Positions 61,368 through 64,000 of a DNA stretch of 64,000 nucleotides are shown here, piece after piece. Below the pieces are notes generated by a model. It saw only the letters and a list, made by a program, of their open reading frames with translations, ran no database searches and was not told the origin of the DNA. The position numbers and the translations under genes are program-made. The number at the start of each line of letters is the position of its first letter. The first letter of the stretch is position 1. The stretch comes from Desulfoarculaceae bacterium (GTDB lineage Bacteria; Desulfobacterota; Desulfobulbia; Desulfobulbales; Desulfocapsaceae): assembly GCA_019429465.1 (NCBI GenBank), contig JAHYIV010000006.1, positions 1-64,000 on the forward strand, written 5' to 3'.

Positions 61368-63188
61368 TCAGGGGGCGGCGGCCGGGAGCGCCAGGGCCAG
61401 TGTTCGTTCGCCTTCCCGGAAGAGAAGGCGTTTGGTGCGCAGCTCTTCCAGGAAATCGTGCAGCACCTGTGGCTGGATGGTCGGGAATTGTTGAATCAGT
61501 TCTTTTTGCTCGCGGATCGTCTGGCAGGAGAGATAGATGGCCCTCGAGCTCCCGCGCAGCCGGTGGTGCAGGCAGGGGCCATTGCCCTGTTCCTGGCGGA
61601 TAATGAGAAAGGAGCCGCCGTCGCGGTAACTGAGCGGCGGGATTCCATGAATATCGCGCCCGGCATGAAAGGCCTGCCATCGGGCGATTTTCCGCTTTAC
61701 AGGACGCCAGAGACTTTGCTGCAGGGTCCGGTCACCCCGATGTCCCTTGATCAGCATCACCAGCCTGGCCAGGATTTCAGGAGGAAAGAGCCGGCGGTTC
61801 TTGGGATGCTGGAGTATTGCGGAGATGCCGAATAGTTTGGGCTCATTGCATACCGGTGAGCCTTCACCGAGAAAAAAAGAGGCGGCGGCAAGCGGGGTGA
61901 AGGGGAGGACGAAGTCCAGGTTCTGCAGGGTCTCCGCCACTTCTTCGGCGGTGCTGCCGGGGAATTCAGTGATCAGGTTGCCGTCAAGCCGCATATGGCA
62001 CCCCCTGCTCTGTTTCATGGCGGCGATATTGTCCATGACCGTTGTTCCCTTCTCCATTCTGGCCAGCAGGGAGGTGGAAAGGGCCTCGATGCCGACCTGG
62101 ACCGAAGAAAGGCCGCCACGGCGGTAGGCTGCCAGTTTGTCGCCATCACTGATCACCCGGATCTCGGCAAAGAAATCATAATCACTCTTGGCCGCCGCCA
62201 TGGTCTGAAAAAAAAGATCAGCTTCCCTTGGAGGCAGGGCGTTGTCAGTAAAGGTGAAGTCAAGACAGCCATGGCGGAGGGATTGCTCCGTTACCTCGCG
62301 GGCCATCCTGGCGCTTTGTTTCCAACGGTATCCCGGCCATTGCAGGTTCAGGTTGCAGAAGGTGCAGCGGTTCCACCAGCAGCCCCTGGAAAATTCAAGG
62401 GGGAGGACGGGGATGAAGGGCTGGCCTGGGAAGGTGTCCTGCAGCTGCTGAAAATAAGGGGTGTAGTCAGGGATTGGCAGCTGGTTCAGGTCAGCCAGGT
62501 CTTGGCAGGGGCTGGCGCTGAAAGGTCGCGTTCGCTGGATGATTCCAGGCGGCAGGGTTTCCCGGGCCTCGTTGTCCTTGAGGCAATGACAGAGCTGTTC
62601 CAGCGACTCCTCTCCTTCGCCGGAGATCACATAGTCAATCTGGGAAAAATTTTCCAGCAGAGAGGCACCTATCATCCCGACACAGCCTGAACCACCGATC
62701 ACAATGGGCAGCGAGGGGTGCATTTTTTTGAGGCGCTGCGCCGCGGTGAGTGAAGAGAGCAGCTGGTTGAAGCAGATGGAAAAGCCGATCAGGTGAAAGT
62801 CGGCCAGATCAAGTTCTGCCAGCCATCGGTCAAGAGAGAGATCAAGGAGCTGGACAGTCTGGTCAAAATCAAGGACGCGCAACTGGTCGTTGTCTTTGCA
62901 GCTCTCAGCAAAGAGGCGGGCCGCCTGCTCTTTCTGCTCCGGGAAAAGCAGGGGGCTGTAGAGGGCTTCTCCGGCCCAGCTGTTTCTGGCCAGGTGGTGG
63001 TAGGTCTCGGTGCCGACAGCCTTTGCCACCTGCAGATACGGATGAAAGGTGTGGGCCTCGATGGAGCTGTCGCGGTCGAGCCAGGCCTTTAGCGCCCCCA
63101 GTTGAATGGAAGGCCGATTGAAGATCGACCAGGGCATGGAGATCAGGCCGACACGAAAGGGAGATGCCGGTGGTGCTGGAGAGCTCAT
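61368..63188 (-). CDS. B12-binding radical SAM protein, RiPP-maturation type
   Basis: The 606-residue product has a cobalamin-binding-like N-terminus (VGLISMPWSIFNRPSIQLGALKAWL, IGFSICFNQLLSSL, IVIGGSGCVGMIGASLL), a radical SAM core with CWWNRCTFCNLN at about residue 285 and an extended C-terminus of about 170 residues. This layout matches the RiPP-maturation radical SAM protein 1 group, in which the cysteines are spread in a CWWG...HCTFCGLN form; here the first spacing is short (CX4CX2C). No precursor-peptide gene was found nearby. It overlaps lolA by four bases (ATGA), an unusual pairing. Confidence 0.85.
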   Translation of the reverse strand: MSSPAPPASPFRVGLISMPWSIFNRPSIQLGALKAWLDRDSSIEAHTFHPYLQVAKAVGTETYHHLARNSWAGEALYSPLLFPEQKEQAARLFAESCKDNDQLRVLDFDQTVQLLDLSLDRWLAELDLADFHLIGFSICFNQLLSSLTAAQRLKKMHPSLPIVIGGSGCVGMIGASLLENFSQIDYVISGEGEESLEQLCHCLKDNEARETLPPGIIQRTRPFSASPCQDLADLNQLPIPDYTPYFQQLQDTFPGQPFIPVLPLEFSRGCWWNRCTFCNLNLQWPGYRWKQSARMAREVTEQSLRHGCLDFTFTDNALPPREADLFFQTMAAAKSDYDFFAEIRVISDGDKLAAYRRGGLSSVQVGIEALSTSLLARMEKGTTVMDNIAAMKQSRGCHMRLDGNLITEFPGSTAEEVAETLQNLDFVLPFTPLAAASFFLGEGSPVCNEPKLFGISAILQHPKNRRLFPPEILARLVMLIKGHRGDRTLQQSLWRPVKRKIARWQAFHAGRDIHGIPPLSYRDGGSFLIIRQEQGNGPCLHHRLRGSSRAIYLSCQTIREQKELIQQFPTIQPQVLHDFLEELRTKRLLFREGERTLALALPAAAP

Positions 63189-63937
63189 TGATAGATGATT
63201 TCTGTCCCCTCGGGCGGGGTAAAGGTAAAAAGGGCCTCCATGGCCTTGCGGTCATCAGTTGGCAGGGTGTTGATCTGCAGGTCGCTGAGATCAAGGGTAG
63301 TCCGGGTGTCAAAATGGTCCAGGATGTCTATGCGCTGAATCAGTGAGTCCTTGGTCACCCATAAATGGATTTCATTTACCTGGGACTGATTCTCTTTCGG
63401 TGTCAGCTTGACGACCTTGAAGCGGTCGGCCTCATCTTCCCCAGGGGCGAATTCAGGATTGGGGGCAGAGATGGAGAAATCATTGAGCAGGTTGCCAGAG
63501 CCGGTGAAAAAGGAGTAGGTGATGTCCGTTCGCATGACCTCGGCGGGGCTGACGATCATTTGTTCCAGCCTGGCAAAGTACATGGAGAAATCAAGACCGT
63601 CACTGACCAGAACCTGCTTGTCCGGGGTAGTGTAGTCCCAGCGCATCTTGCCGCTGATCTCCGGGATTCCCTGGCTCTTTTTTTCTTTGACAAACAAGGC
63701 GGTGCCGCCCCCCTGCTGGGGTCTGCCAGTGAGTTCGCCTGTGGTGTTCTGGGTGAAATGAAAACTGAGACTGCTGATCTGGTCATAGGTCTGCTGCAGT
63801 CTCCGGGCAATATCCTCCGGTGTCTCAATATCATTCTGGCCGGCAATAATCGAGGGCGGGAGCAGACAGAGCAGGGCGGTGACAGTCAGCAGCAATACTC
63901 GGAAGGGGAAGGGCGTTTTCGGCAGAAAGGGTTTCAT
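63185..63937 (-). CDS. lolA: Outer-membrane lipoprotein carrier protein LolA
   Basis: The 250-residue protein has a signal peptide (PFRVLLLTVTALLCLLPPSIIAG) and a LolA fold: ARRLQQTYDQISSLSFHFTQN, GKMRWDYTTPDKQVLVSDG and the family C-terminus FTFTPPEGTEIIYQ. It carries lipoproteins across the periplasm. It is upstream of, and overlaps, the radical SAM gene, and its ATG overlaps the stop of a frame entering from beyond the window. Confidence 0.93.
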   Translation of the reverse strand: MKPFLPKTPFPFRVLLLTVTALLCLLPPSIIAGQNDIETPEDIARRLQQTYDQISSLSFHFTQNTTGELTGRPQQGGGTALFVKEKKSQGIPEISGKMRWDYTTPDKQVLVSDGLDFSMYFARLEQMIVSPAEVMRTDITYSFFTGSGNLLNDFSISAPNPEFAPGEDEADRFKVVKLTPKENQSQVNEIHLWVTKDSLIQRIDILDHFDTRTTLDLSDLQINTLPTDDRKAMEALFTFTPPEGTEIIYQ

Positions 63938-64000
63938 ATAAGGATCAACTCCACTGGGCGTTCAAATATTTTCCGGGCAACTGTTTGCGCGGAATCGGTC
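63934..64000 (-). CDS. Partial gene, C-terminus only
   Basis: A frame open from the window end for 21 codons (ending KIFERPVELILI, then TGA) overlaps the lolA start by four bases (ATGA). Coupling suggests a real upstream gene of the lolA operon. Too little is present to name it. Confidence 0.3.
   Translation of the reverse strand, partial: TDSAQTVARKIFERPVELILI

Noticed and set aside
1-64000. tRNA and rRNA genes
   Set aside because: Intergenic regions were scanned for GTTCGANTC T-loops with flanking acceptor stems and for conserved rRNA segments; none was convincing.
1-64000. Defence island, prophage or integrated element
   Set aside because: No integrase, restriction, toxin or phage structural gene is present; apart from the small repeats, the genes are housekeeping and metabolic.

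Overview
The window reads as chromosomal DNA of a Gram-negative anaerobe of the former Deltaproteobacteria, most likely Desulfobulbales-like. This rests on gene content: a 12-heme c-type cytochrome beside an outer-membrane barrel, futalosine-pathway menaquinone genes (mqnB, mqnD), a succinate dehydrogenase/fumarate reductase of sdhC-sdhA-sdhB order, a DUF3786 Fe-S protein, several radical SAM enzymes, a MobB-MobA fusion, and outer-membrane and LPS genes (pal, ompH/skp, lolA, heptose kinase). Taxonomy is inferred; no rRNA or tRNA gene was seen.

Layout. 0-7.2 kb: HDOD protein, metallo-beta-lactamase-fold hydrolase, NadE, then a multiheme cytochrome and a coiled-coil porin that look like an electron-transfer module. 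7.4-15.5 kb: repeat-invaded hypothetical gene, MFS exporter, receiver-GAF-kinase protein, DinG helicase (preceded by a coupled 43-codon frame) and polyprenyl diphosphate synthase. 15.7-21.3 kb: small membrane protein, malic enzyme and sdhCAB. 21.5-31.6 kb: stand-alone AICAR transformylase, thiSGH, FmdB, QueA, mqnBD, mobBA and an MscS channel. 32-43 kb: protein leucyl/arginyl transferase, AmmeMemoRadiSam-type radical SAM enzyme, pseudouridine synthase, DUF1456, YihY, hybrid kinase, HDOD, MoaE, lytic transglycosylase and Nudix hydrolase. 43.3-53 kb: coiled-coil protein, ZapA, probable 6S RNA, RNase Y, TyrS, a Fur-family regulator, radical SAM protein with a coupled small partner, and alpha-glucan phosphorylase. 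53-64 kb: pal, ompH, DUF3786, hldA-like kinase, yicC-remA-gmk-rlmB, S1-domain protein, and a coupled lolA-radical SAM (RiPP-type) pair.

The most striking non-genic content is about two dozen short palindromic, transposase-less repeats in at least six families, here named A to F, plus a smaller module G. Family A is a 154-bp element with 13-bp terminal inverted repeats and, at two copies, clear 8-bp target duplications. Families B and C are hairpin elements usually bordered by TA. Family E is about 186 bp and one copy is interrupted by a C element. The repeats sit between genes but also touch coding sequence: they apparently supply the stop codons of moaE, tyrS and the DUF3786 gene, extend the N-terminal frames of three genes, and module G appears in frame inside mqnD. 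No transposase lies in the window, so mobilisation would have to come from elsewhere.

Functionally, most genes are housekeeping (cofactors, tRNA and rRNA modification, division, envelope). The cytochrome-porin pair, the 6S RNA call, the RiPP-type radical SAM enzyme without a visible precursor, and the repeat invasion are the points that merit a second look.
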